Of a DNA stretch of 64,000 nt, positions 44,893-53,131 are shown one piece after another; within the stretch, counting starts at the first letter, position 1, and each line of letters starts with the position of its first letter. The notes beneath the pieces were generated by a model. The model was not told where the DNA came from. It saw only the letters and a list, made by a program, of their open reading frames with translations, and did no database searches. The translations under genes were made by a program, and so were the position numbers. The DNA is from SZUA-265 sp965651905 (GTDB lineage Bacteria > Myxococcota_A > Polyangia > Polyangiales > Polyangiaceae): assembly GCA_965651905.1 (NCBI GenBank), contig CBFGUG010000031.1:16591-80590 (forward strand). The letters are read 5' to 3'.

Positions 44893-46974
44893 CTACTTTT
44901 TCGCAAGTAGGTTGAAGCTCGCCAGACCAGAGCAGCTCGCGTGGATGGCCCGCATCAAGCGCAAGCGATTCTCACGAACAGCCATCTCCTCGGTCATCAC
45001 GAACACGTCTTCGAAGAACTGACCGAGCACTGGCGCGAAGCCGGCAATCGCGTCGAGAGCTCCCGTGTAGTCGGCGGCTGCACGCGCGGCCTCGAGGGAC
45101 GAAAGCAGCGCGACGTAGGCATCGTACAGTGCGCTCTCCGAAGCGTGCACCTCGCCCACGACACTCGACGGCGGCTCAGGCTCACCTTCGGGGGCATCTT
45201 TGGCGATGTTCGCAGCGCGCTTGAACACCTCACCCACCTGGGCGCGCTGCTCGGCAGACAAGCGTGAGAGTGCAGCAACCCGCAGCGCTACATCGTAGGG
45301 GCGATCGGGATCCGCTTCGAGGCACGCGTCGACCGCGTCCTGGGGATAGGTCTCCGTGAGCACGCCGCGCAAACGCTGGCGCAAGAACTCCGCCAGCTTG
45401 CTTGCGGTCTCATCCTCGCTGGCGTCCAGCTCGATGCCCGAGAGCCCCGAGTACGCAGCGCGCAGCAACTCTTGCAGCCCGAGCGCCCATTGTTTGTCGA
45501 CCAGGGTTCTCAGCACGCCGATGGCGGCTCGACGTAGCGCCAACGGATCTGCACTGCCCGTAGGCACGATGCCGATGGCGAAACACCCAGCCAACGTGTC
45601 CAGGCGATCGGCGAGACCGACGATCGCGCCTTCGTCGCTGGGCGCCGTCGGATCGCTCGCGCCCTTGGGTTGGTAGTGTTCGGCGATCGCGTCGGCCACC
45701 GCTGCATCCACACCTTGCTCGAGAGCGTAAGAGCGCCCCATGTCGCCCTGCAGCTCGGGGAACTCACCGACCATCAACGTCACCAGGTCACACTTGCACA
45801 GAGTTGCAGCCTGCTCTGCACGCCCGACGACTGCGCCGTCCAGTTTCAACAGCTGCCCGATCACCCCACACAGCTTCTGGATGCGCGTGACCTTCGCGCC
45901 GACGCTCCCCAGACGCTTCTGGAACATGACCGCGTCCAGCGCCTGACGCCGATCGGCGAGCGACTTCTTCAGGTCCTCGTCGTAGAAGAACTTGGCGTCC
46001 GCGAGCCGCGCACGCATCACACGATCGTTGCCGCGGCGTACGTTCTCGGGAACGCGCGCCGTGTTCACCACCGCCAAGTACGCGGGCATCAACTTGCCAT
46101 CCTTTTGGCGCACGCCGAAATAGCGCTGATGGTCTCGCGCTACGTCCAAGATCACGCGTTCGGGGAGCTGCAAGAACGTTTCTTCGAAACCACCTGCAAC
46201 GACCTCCGGGTCTTCGACCAAGGACGCGTTTTCTTTGACCAAGAAGGCGTCTTCGATCAACTCCCCGTTCAGCGCTGCCGCCGCCTTCGCCAGGCGTTCG
46301 TTCATGATGCTTTCGCGCTGCGCGATGTCGACCAGCACGTGAGCGTTCTCGAGCGCGGATTTGTAGTCCCGCGGGTGACCGATCTGAATGGCCTGCGGGG
46401 CGCGAAAGCGGTGCCCGTACGTCACGTTGGACGAAGTCAGACCGGCAAACTCGAAGTTGAGAATGGAATCCCCAAACAACGCGAGCAACCAGCGAACGGG
46501 ACGCCCGAAGGCGGTCTCTCCATCGGACCAGCGCATCGATTTCTTGAAGGCGATCTTCGCGCACACTTCGGAGAGTGCTGCAGGCAATAGCTCGGTAGCC
46601 AGCTTGCCCTCGGCTTGTTGGCGCGCGGCGACGTACTCACCCTTGGCTTGCTCGACCTTGTAGAGCGCGCTGAGCTCGACGCCCGACTTTGCTGCGAAGC
46701 TTTGTGCAGCCTTGGTCGGCTTTCCGTCAGCGTCGAAGGCGATTCGAGCGGGCGGGCCGACGACCTCCTGGTCGAGATCGGGCTGCTTTTCCGCCAGACC
46801 CATCGCCAGCACGGCCAGGCGTCGCGGCGTACCCATGGCGATGATGTCGCCCCGACCCAAGCGCAGCTGCTCGAGTTGCGCTTCGATCAAGCGAGGCAAG
46901 CTGTCGACAGCGCTGTTGACGAAAGAAGCGGGCAGCTCCTCGACACCGATTTCCAGCAGAAGGTCCTGGGCCAT
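44893..46974 (-). CDS. glyS: Glycine--tRNA ligase beta subunit
   Basis: 693 residues, the usual length of the beta subunit of the alpha2beta2 enzyme. It opens with LLLEIGVEELPASFV and has KKSMRWSD, FGRPVRWLLAL, ERVILDVARDHQRYF, ADRLDTLAGCFAIG and a C-terminal FFEDVFVM helix bundle. It charges tRNA-Gly together with the alpha subunit GlyQ. The usual neighbour glyQ is not adjacent: the next gene upstream is yacG on the other strand. Confidence 0.95.
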   Translation of the reverse strand: MAQDLLLEIGVEELPASFVNSAVDSLPRLIEAQLEQLRLGRGDIIAMGTPRRLAVLAMGLAEKQPDLDQEVVGPPARIAFDADGKPTKAAQSFAAKSGVELSALYKVEQAKGEYVAARQQAEGKLATELLPAALSEVCAKIAFKKSMRWSDGETAFGRPVRWLLALFGDSILNFEFAGLTSSNVTYGHRFRAPQAIQIGHPRDYKSALENAHVLVDIAQRESIMNERLAKAAAALNGELIEDAFLVKENASLVEDPEVVAGGFEETFLQLPERVILDVARDHQRYFGVRQKDGKLMPAYLAVVNTARVPENVRRGNDRVMRARLADAKFFYDEDLKKSLADRRQALDAVMFQKRLGSVGAKVTRIQKLCGVIGQLLKLDGAVVGRAEQAATLCKCDLVTLMVGEFPELQGDMGRSYALEQGVDAAVADAIAEHYQPKGASDPTAPSDEGAIVGLADRLDTLAGCFAIGIVPTGSADPLALRRAAIGVLRTLVDKQWALGLQELLRAAYSGLSGIELDASEDETASKLAEFLRQRLRGVLTETYPQDAVDACLEADPDRPYDVALRVAALSRLSAEQRAQVGEVFKRAANIAKDAPEGEPEPPSSVVGEVHASESALYDAYVALLSSLEAARAAADYTGALDAIAGFAPVLGQFFEDVFVMTEEMAVRENRLRLMRAIHASCSGLASFNLLAKK

Positions 46975-47200
46975 GGGGCGCGGACGCTAACACGCCCCCG
47001 GCGGAGCCAAAAGCCTAGGCTGGCGTCCGTGTCCCGGCTGAAGCAGGAGCCCCGACCGAACCAGTAGGCAGTAGCATTTAACAAATAATTTCCAACACTT
47101 AACATCTTTCCTCGAAACCATCCGCCCCCCGAGGGAGCACGCGCGAGTCGTAGCGGCTGGTGGCTGGACAGCTCGTGCTGAAGGGTTAGGCTGCGCCTCG

Positions 47201-47365
47201 ATGCGGATCATCTGTCCGATGTGCAAGACTGAGCTGAAAGAGGTGCCGGATGACTTTCCGGCGCGTCCATTTTGCTCCATGCGCTGCAAGCTCGCCGATC
47301 TGTCCAACTGGCTCAACGAGGCGTACAAGCTGCCCCGGCCAGTGGTCGATCAAGATCTCGAATAG
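47201..47365 (+). CDS. yacG: DNA gyrase inhibitor YacG-like zinc protein
   Basis: 54 residues. C5-x2-C8 and C25-x3-C29 (CPMC; RPFCSMRCK) are the YacG zinc ligands, with the following LADLSNWLNEAYKLP matching the conserved helix. YacG binds GyrB and reduces gyrase activity in E. coli; the role here is assumed by homology. The start follows a weak leader and the AT-rich 226-bp spacer shared with glyS, which probably holds divergent promoters. Confidence 0.85.
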   Translation: MRIICPMCKTELKEVPDDFPARPFCSMRCKLADLSNWLNEAYKLPRPVVDQDLE

Positions 47366-47448
47366 ACCCCGGGCCCTCATGCCCGATGTAACGCCACGAG
47401 CGAGCGCTCTGGCGCTCACGACGCATCACCACCATTTACCAGGCACAG

Positions 47449-48303
47449 ATGAACGAACCCGCGGACACCATTTGCCGCTCGATGACCGACGACGGCTCTT
47501 TTCGCGTGATCACCGTGCGCGCGACGGAAACCGTGCGCGGCGTGTTGCAGCGCCAGAACGCCAAAGGCAGCACCGCCAAACATCTCGCCGATCTGACCAC
47601 AGGCTCGGTGATGATCCGCGAGACCATGTCGCCCAGCTTGCGCGTCCAGGGCATCCTCAAACGACAAGACAAAGCCGGTTACCTACTCGGTGACTCGCAT
47701 CCATCTGGCAACACCCGCGGCCTGATCGGCGGCAAGGTGGGTGCCAACTTCACGATCCGAGGAGCGATGTTGCAGGTCGTGCGCACGCTGCAGGACGGTC
47801 ACACGCAACAGGGTGTCGTCGCCGTGCCTGATGATAGCGACATCTCCAAGGGTCTGATGGCGTACATGCAAGACTCCGAACAGATCACGACGATGATCGT
47901 CGTCAGCACGTTGTTCGACGACGCGGGTGAGGTTAGCGTCGCGGGTGGTTACCTGGTGCAGCTACTCCCAGGCGCCGAACAAGCCATGCTGGCGATCATG
48001 ACTGAGCGACTCGAAGACTTTCGCAACATCGACGGGTTGCTCGGCGCGCCTGACTTCACCCCTCAGGGCCTGACCAAAGAACTTCTTTACGGCATGCCGC
48101 ACACCGAGCTGGGCGAAAGCAACTTCCAATACGGTTGCTGGTGCAGTCGAACGAGCATGATGGGTGCGCTCGCCAGCCTCAACCGCACCGAGATCCAAAG
48201 CATGGTCGACGATGGAGAGGTCCTGGAGATCTCCTGTGACTACTGCGCACGCGACTACCGCGTGACCCCGGTTGAGCTCCGCGGACTGTTACAGACGAAC
48301 TGA
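47449..48303 (+). CDS. hslO: Hsp33-type redox-regulated chaperone
   Basis: 284 residues. The N-terminal domain has the family pattern GSFRVITVRATETVR and ends with GLTKELLYGMP. The C-terminal redox switch is CWC followed after about 32 residues by CDYC, the CxC-...-CxxC zinc site of Hsp33. Under oxidative stress the Cys form disulphides and activate the protein to hold unfolding proteins. It starts 84 bp after yacG, so it may be in the same transcript. Confidence 0.93.
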   Translation: MNEPADTICRSMTDDGSFRVITVRATETVRGVLQRQNAKGSTAKHLADLTTGSVMIRETMSPSLRVQGILKRQDKAGYLLGDSHPSGNTRGLIGGKVGANFTIRGAMLQVVRTLQDGHTQQGVVAVPDDSDISKGLMAYMQDSEQITTMIVVSTLFDDAGEVSVAGGYLVQLLPGAEQAMLAIMTERLEDFRNIDGLLGAPDFTPQGLTKELLYGMPHTELGESNFQYGCWCSRTSMMGALASLNRTEIQSMVDDGEVLEISCDYCARDYRVTPVELRGLLQTN

Positions 48304-48342
48304 CTTGCGCTTCCGACTAGGGTGGCGTGGGCTTGCTGCCTC

Positions 48343-48359
48343 CAGGGGCGTTGCCCCTG
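48343..48359 (+). terminator. Short GC hairpin after hslO
   Basis: CAGGGGC-GTT-GCCCCTG is a 7-bp perfect stem starting 40 bp after the hslO stop. No T-run follows, so the terminator call is weak. The rest of the 290-bp spacer to the OmpA-like gene shows nothing else. Confidence 0.45.
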
Positions 48360-48593
48360 CTGCAGCAGCCTGTTGGTCCTCCTCGCCTGCTGTTGGGTTG
48401 AGGGGAGTCGTGAAGAACGAGGTTGGCTTGTGGGGTGGGCTGAATGCCTCAGTGTGGCGAATTCGCACGGAGTAGCGCGCTAGGCGAACGAAGAAGCCAC
48501 GAGGAACGCGTGGCATCGGCTTTGCATTGTCTAACTTCGGAGCTTTTTCGCCGACGGGGACGACGGCCATACGAACCAACGAAAGGACGCCTA

Positions 48594-49244
48594 ATGCGAT
48601 TGTTCGACACCAACACATTCTCTACGCTTGCGACCCGAACACAACGTTCACCCATAACCATACCCTTCACTGAGCACTCATACTCGCGAAGTTGGGCAAC
48701 GATCGCCGCAGTGCTGGCGTCGCTGAGCTTGGCGGCTTGCGCGTCGCAAAAAGCGGCTTCGGATCCCTCGAATTCTCCGCCGCCCGAGTTGCCAGAAGCA
48801 GGCAGCGACGGAGAGTACGAAGTGCGATTGCCAGAACCCCCGCCGCCAGAAGACAGGTTCATCGGGCTGGAACTCGGTGCCGACCTCGAATACTGCAACG
48901 TCGAGTCGCCGAAGTTCTTCTACGACACGGCCCAACCGAGACCGCAAGATCAAGATCAGATCGATGCGTTGGCCGAGTGCTTGAACAGTGAACGTTTCAA
49001 GGACACGGCCGTGCTGCTCGTCGGGCGCGCCGATCCACGGGGGTCGGACTCCTACAACGAAGAACTCGGTCAAGAGCGCGCTGAGCGCATCCGCAACTCC
49101 CTGATCCAAGGCGGCGTCGACGAGAATCGCATCGCCATCGACAGCCGGGGCGAAGCCGAAGCAAAGGGTGACAGCGATACCCACGCGTATGGATTCGATC
49201 GACGCGTAGACGTCGTGCAGATCGGACTGGTCGTCGAACCTTGA
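48594..49244 (+). CDS. OmpA-family lipoprotein (Pal-like)
   Basis: 216 residues. Lipobox LSLAACAS near residue 49, after a long N-terminus; a Pro/Ser/Glu linker follows. The OmpA-like domain shows ESPKFFYDTAQPRPQDQDQI, VLLVGRADPRGSDSYNEELG and GVDENRIAIDSRGE, with the peptidoglycan-binding Asp/Arg pattern of the family. It should tether the outer membrane to the wall. AAAGGA precedes the ATG at 48594. Confidence 0.85.
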   Translation: MRLFDTNTFSTLATRTQRSPITIPFTEHSYSRSWATIAAVLASLSLAACASQKAASDPSNSPPPELPEAGSDGEYEVRLPEPPPPEDRFIGLELGADLEYCNVESPKFFYDTAQPRPQDQDQIDALAECLNSERFKDTAVLLVGRADPRGSDSYNEELGQERAERIRNSLIQGGVDENRIAIDSRGEAEAKGDSDTHAYGFDRRVDVVQIGLVVEP

Positions 49245-49250
49245 GCCCTG

Positions 49251-49457
49251 TCAGCGAGCGCTCCGCCTGTTCGCCTTCTGGACGCCCTGGCGCGCCTTGG
49301 CCTTCCTGACCTTGGCCTTGGCAGCTGAACGCGGGAGCGTCGCCGTCGCCTGGATGATGGCGTCGGCGAGTTCGCGTGGGGACGCATAGCCGAGTGTGAG
49401 GTGCAGCGTGGTCAGTGGCGAAGCTTGCGCGACGGTCAGGCGGTTCTTGGTGGTCAT
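49251..49457 (-). CDS. Small basic hypothetical protein
   Basis: 68 residues. The N-terminal half contains LTLGYASPRELADAIIQATAT, the C-terminal half is very basic and Ala-rich (SAAKAKVRKAKARQG), like a nucleic-acid-binding tail. It is convergent with the OmpA lipoprotein gene, whose end is 7 bp away. Whether it is expressed cannot be judged from sequence alone. Confidence 0.5.
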   Translation of the reverse strand: MTTKNRLTVAQASPLTTLHLTLGYASPRELADAIIQATATLPRSAAKAKVRKAKARQGVQKANRRSAR

Positions 49458-49871
49458 CGTGGGCCCCTACTGGCAATGACGCCAACGTTGGCGCTTGGCG
49501 AGTATCCTCCGGCCGCGGCCTAGCGATGTGTGACGCGTTTCACACATTCGGGGGGCATCATGAACTTCACCGCAATTTCCATCAGTCGGCCCGCGCCACC
49601 TGACGATACCGTTCCGAACCAGTACAGCCGGCGGCGGCGTACGCCCCGAGCATCAACCGCCACGCGGGTGGTCGACGTCACTCGGCGGTCACGTCCCCCT
49701 CGCTGGCCTCGACAAAGTTGCCGCGGTGCCTCGTTCTGCCTCGGGAAGACATCCCCCCGAAAGCCCCCGTACGCATCACCAGCGCCAAACTCCCCGGAAG
49801 GGCAGCGGGCACGGTACGTGCTTCTTACGTTGTCGAGGCCGCGTCAGGTGGCTCTCGTAGGAGTTTTTACG
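49458..49871. other. Spacer without a clear gene
   Basis: The frame of the hemerythrin-like protein is open back to 49530, but the extra residues are an Arg/Pro-rich, non-conserved stretch and I exclude them. A 62-aa frame at 49718-49906 has a more usual composition but no detectable family and no good start. Promoter sequence for the hemerythrin-like gene should lie here. Confidence 0.4.
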
Positions 49872-50435
49872 ATGACTCACGCAGTTCCCGCTTCCCAACT
49901 AAATGACCACGAACGACTGAAGAGCCTCGTGGAGCGACTGGACGAATGGCGTCGGGGCGCCGCGCGCCACCAGCTAGAGGTGGAGAGACTGCGCGACTTC
50001 GCGCACGCGTTCCGCGTTTTCGGCGATACCCATTATGCGACGAAGGTCGATGACACGTTCTTACCTTTTTTGGCGCGTTCGAGCGCCGCGCTGGGCGTCG
50101 ACTCGTGTACCAAGGTTCGGGACGCGCATCATCAGCAGCGGTACCATATCGAGTCGATAGAACACTTTTGCGCTAGCGCGGACTCGGCGCAGGAGGATGG
50201 GTGGCGCGCCCTGGATAGCAGACTCGACGAGTTCATCGCTTCCCATCGGTCGGTTGCCGAAGCGCTCGAACGGGAGGCGTACGCCCTGCTCCCGTCTCTG
50301 TCCGACGACGAGTACGCGGAACTCGAGTTGATCCTCGGTCAGTATGACCGCGCCTCTCTCGCGCGCGACGATCTGCTCGAAGTCCACAGGGTGATGGACC
50401 GCCTGCTCCACGACGCACGCCAAGCAACGGGCTGA
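49872..50435 (+). CDS. Hemerythrin-like protein
   Basis: 187 residues of mostly helical sequence. LVERLDEWRRGAARHQLEVERLRDF, DTHYATKVDDTFLPFL and RDAHHQQRYHIESI are arranged like the first three helices of hemerythrin-like (HHE) proteins, with His residues at helix ends. Some iron ligands of true hemerythrins appear changed (Asp pair where Glu is usual), so di-iron binding is uncertain. The ATG at 49872 follows GTAGGAG. It precedes the cell-wall gene cluster. Confidence 0.6.
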   Translation: MTHAVPASQLNDHERLKSLVERLDEWRRGAARHQLEVERLRDFAHAFRVFGDTHYATKVDDTFLPFLARSSAALGVDSCTKVRDAHHQQRYHIESIEHFCASADSAQEDGWRALDSRLDEFIASHRSVAEALEREAYALLPSLSDDEYAELELILGQYDRASLARDDLLEVHRVMDRLLHDARQATG

Positions 50436-50545
50436 TCGGCGGGTATTGGGCCTTCGGGTGGAGCCTTCGCGTGGGGAGTGGCCAAGACAGCGCCCACATG
50501 CACTCGCCCACGTGAACTCGGTTGTAGAAGCTTTCACCGACGGCT

Positions 50546-50609
50546 AAAGAGCGGAGGAGAACGGTACGGCGCCAGTCGTACGTTCCACAACGCATTCTCC
50601 TCACTCTTT
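50546..50609 (+). promoter_or_regulatory. Two-tier hairpin in front of the cell-wall operon
   Basis: The outer arms AAAGAG-CG-GAGGAGAA (50546-50561) and TTCTCCTC-A-CTCTTT (50595-50609) pair over 14 bp with a small internal bulge. Inside the loop GTACG (50564-50568) and CGTAC (50577-50581) form a second stem. It ends 41 bp before the ATG at 50651. It could be a leader RNA, an attenuator, or a terminator for the hemerythrin-like gene. Confidence 0.55.
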
Positions 50610-50650
50610 GCGAGGTCGTCGGAAGCGCTCGCAACACTTTGCGGGCGCCC

Positions 50651-53131
50651 ATGAGCAAGATTCGAATCACTCGTAGAGAGTTCGAGCAGGGCACACGGGT
50701 CAAGCTGGATCAGCGGACTACACTCGTAGTGACCCCCGAGGCGGCTCTCGCGACGATCGTCGGGCGCATGTTCGATAGTGACAAGTCGTTCCCTTTGCCC
50801 CGGGCATTGCCGGCACTTCGCGACGTATTCAGATTCGCTGAGTCGCTCAGTAGGGCTGTACCCACCGCCGCCCTTGTCGCTGCCCATGTAAACCAGGGAA
50901 CCGCCGATGCCGACGACCTCTCGGGGGAGCGCGCGGCAAGTATGGCGGCATGGTTGAAAGCCGATCCACAACCTTGGCTCAACAGTTACGGAGATGGGGT
51001 CGACGAACGCAAGCGCTGGGGCGCTCGCGAGGATCGCCTGATGCTTGGTCAGGTCCCCGACCTTGCCCCCTCCGAGGTGGTCGCGCGAGCCCCGAGCCCG
51101 CACAAGTCAGAGAGACTCCGCGACGAACTGGTTGCCCAGTACCAGGAACGCCGGGGGCTCAGCGTTGACGGGATCGCGGGACCGATCACCCGACGCCGCC
51201 TCATCGAAGACTACTTCGCGCTATCTCGACCCTCGGGTAACAGCGCCGCCACGAGTTCGGGGTTCGACGAGTTGAAGTTGGATGTGTCATCTCACGCGGC
51301 GGGCGCGAACTTTTCGCTCGCAGACGCGCAGCGTGCTCGCCGCGAAGCGTTGCTACCGAACTCCGACGAAAACAAGCAAACGCGTGATCCCAAACATGCC
51401 GCCCCCTCGGCTGCGAGCCTTGCAACGACCAAGACGGCCGACGCGCGCATCGAATTCTTTTTCTTCTTCTCGAAAGCAGGGATCGACCCTGCCCCGGGGG
51501 CGCCCGACGGCGAGCAATATCTGGAATGGCTCAAACTCGTCGAACTGGAACGGGAAGGCCATGCAGGAGGTGCGGATGCGACCACAGCCACCCAGCTGTC
51601 CTTGCGACTGCTCGACAGGAGTGGACGCGTCAGCCACGCTGAGCGCGAATACAGCATCACGGGGCCAGAGCAGTTCTCTGGCACGACCGACGCCGATGGC
51701 ACGCTAGACCACGACGATGTGCTGCCCGGCGACTACACGCTCAAGCTGACGCTGAAGTTCTTCGAAGGTGCCAATCAAGTCGTCGACACTCACCGCTGTC
51801 GCGTGATCGTGCAGCCAAGCAACAGCAACCCCCAAGTACGCATGATCGGTGCCGTCCCACGCGTAGTACTAGCCCGCGTTCGCGGCCTCTTGTTCGACAC
51901 GAACAAGGCGTTCTTGCTGCCCAGCGCTGTAGAAGACCTGCGTGACAAGATTCGCCCGATATACGAAACCAACAACCCTAGCGAGCTGCTAGTCGTCGGG
52001 CACACGGACACCACGGCTGATCCCTGGGTGAATGACCCGCTGAGCCTGGAGCGAGCGAAGAGCACGGTGGCGTACTTGCAGGACGACGTCGACAGCTGGC
52101 TCGATTTCTACTCGGAGAATCTTTCGGAGAGCCGCCGCTGGGGTGAGGTAGAAGACGAACTCATGCTCGACGCCGTACTCAGCGACGCTGAACAAGAAGA
52201 AGCTGGCGGCGACTTGGTGTCATTCTTCCAGAAGTCCCGCGATCTGAACGTCGGCAACATCGACGAGGCAACGCGACGCGAACTGATCGCCGAGTACATG
52301 CTGCTCGACGGAGCCAAGCTCAACGAGGCCAAGTTTCGGATCAGGGCCACTGCCCACGGCTGCGGTGAGAACTTTCCGCTCGACGAAACTGGTGAACAAC
52401 TGGACTCAGATCCCGAAAACGAGAAGCAAGACGTTCTGGACCGACGCGTCGAACTTTTCTTCTTCGACAGTGAGTTCGGCATCGTGCCCCCACCTCCCGG
52501 CCAGAACTCGGGACCGCGCGACAAACAGTACCTCGAATGGCGCAAGCGTGCCGAACTGGTCGAAGAGGTTTCCCCGCCGCCGCTGGTCAAAGGTGACCGC
52601 TTCGCCATTCGCTTGCTCGACCCACGCGGCAAACCGATGACGTCGGAAGCGCCGATCATGTTCGACGTGGCTGTGGACGGACAGGCCGTTGCGTCAGGAA
52701 TCGCGGTGAGCGCGTGGGCGATCTTCCGGATGCCTGCTTTGGTGAGTCAGGTCATCGATCTGACGTGGGGGCCGAGTGAGTCGAACGTGCGTTTCGCGCG
52801 GCGCGTGGATCTCACCAGCGCCTTGCCAGCAGATCAAACGCTGTCGGCCGCGCGTCTCGGAGCGCTGGGTTTTCCCGTTCGCGAAGATGGGGATACCTCG
52901 AAGGCGGCAAAAGCCTATCAGCAACTGTACGAACTGTCGGACGACGAAGGTGCAGTCATCAACCACATGGATCAGGTGTTCCGCTCCAACTTCGAAGCAC
53001 CCCACCCCGAACAGGAAGCGGAAGACGAAGGCGCCGACGACCCGATTGAGCCAGGTGATCTCGACGATGACGGACCCGATCCGTTTCTGGACGAACTGAG
53101 TGCCTCATCAACAGAAGGGAGCGAAGCGTGA
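50651..53131 (+). CDS. Duplicated OmpA/peptidoglycan-binding-like protein
   Basis: 826 residues built from two similar halves of about 400. Each has an OmpA-like segment (SGERAASMAAWLKADPQPWL and LSLERAKSTVAYLQDDVDSW; GHTDTT in the second), then a WG-x-x-ED-x-L/M-ML motif (RWGAREDRLML; RWGEVEDELML), a peptidoglycan-binding-like helix set (YQERRGLSVDGIAG; FQKSRDLNVGNIDE), and a motif RxEFFFFFSKAGI / RVELFFFDSEFGI followed by QYLEW. A beta region lies between the halves. No signal peptide is evident. The C-terminus is acidic. It probably binds the cell wall; its delivery is unknown. GTGA overlap with the next gene. Confidence 0.75.
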   Translation: MSKIRITRREFEQGTRVKLDQRTTLVVTPEAALATIVGRMFDSDKSFPLPRALPALRDVFRFAESLSRAVPTAALVAAHVNQGTADADDLSGERAASMAAWLKADPQPWLNSYGDGVDERKRWGAREDRLMLGQVPDLAPSEVVARAPSPHKSERLRDELVAQYQERRGLSVDGIAGPITRRRLIEDYFALSRPSGNSAATSSGFDELKLDVSSHAAGANFSLADAQRARREALLPNSDENKQTRDPKHAAPSAASLATTKTADARIEFFFFFSKAGIDPAPGAPDGEQYLEWLKLVELEREGHAGGADATTATQLSLRLLDRSGRVSHAEREYSITGPEQFSGTTDADGTLDHDDVLPGDYTLKLTLKFFEGANQVVDTHRCRVIVQPSNSNPQVRMIGAVPRVVLARVRGLLFDTNKAFLLPSAVEDLRDKIRPIYETNNPSELLVVGHTDTTADPWVNDPLSLERAKSTVAYLQDDVDSWLDFYSENLSESRRWGEVEDELMLDAVLSDAEQEEAGGDLVSFFQKSRDLNVGNIDEATRRELIAEYMLLDGAKLNEAKFRIRATAHGCGENFPLDETGEQLDSDPENEKQDVLDRRVELFFFDSEFGIVPPPPGQNSGPRDKQYLEWRKRAELVEEVSPPPLVKGDRFAIRLLDPRGKPMTSEAPIMFDVAVDGQAVASGIAVSAWAIFRMPALVSQVIDLTWGPSESNVRFARRVDLTSALPADQTLSAARLGALGFPVREDGDTSKAAKAYQQLYELSDDEGAVINHMDQVFRSNFEAPHPEQEAEDEGADDPIEPGDLDDDGPDPFLDELSASSTEGSEA

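Noticed and set aside
45670..46590. 306-aa open frame antisense to glyS
   Set aside because: It lies wholly inside a clear housekeeping gene; long antisense frames are expected at this base composition.
49530..49871. N-terminal extension of the hemerythrin-like protein
   Set aside because: Arg/Pro-rich, not like the rest; a GTAGGAG site precedes the internal ATG at 49872.
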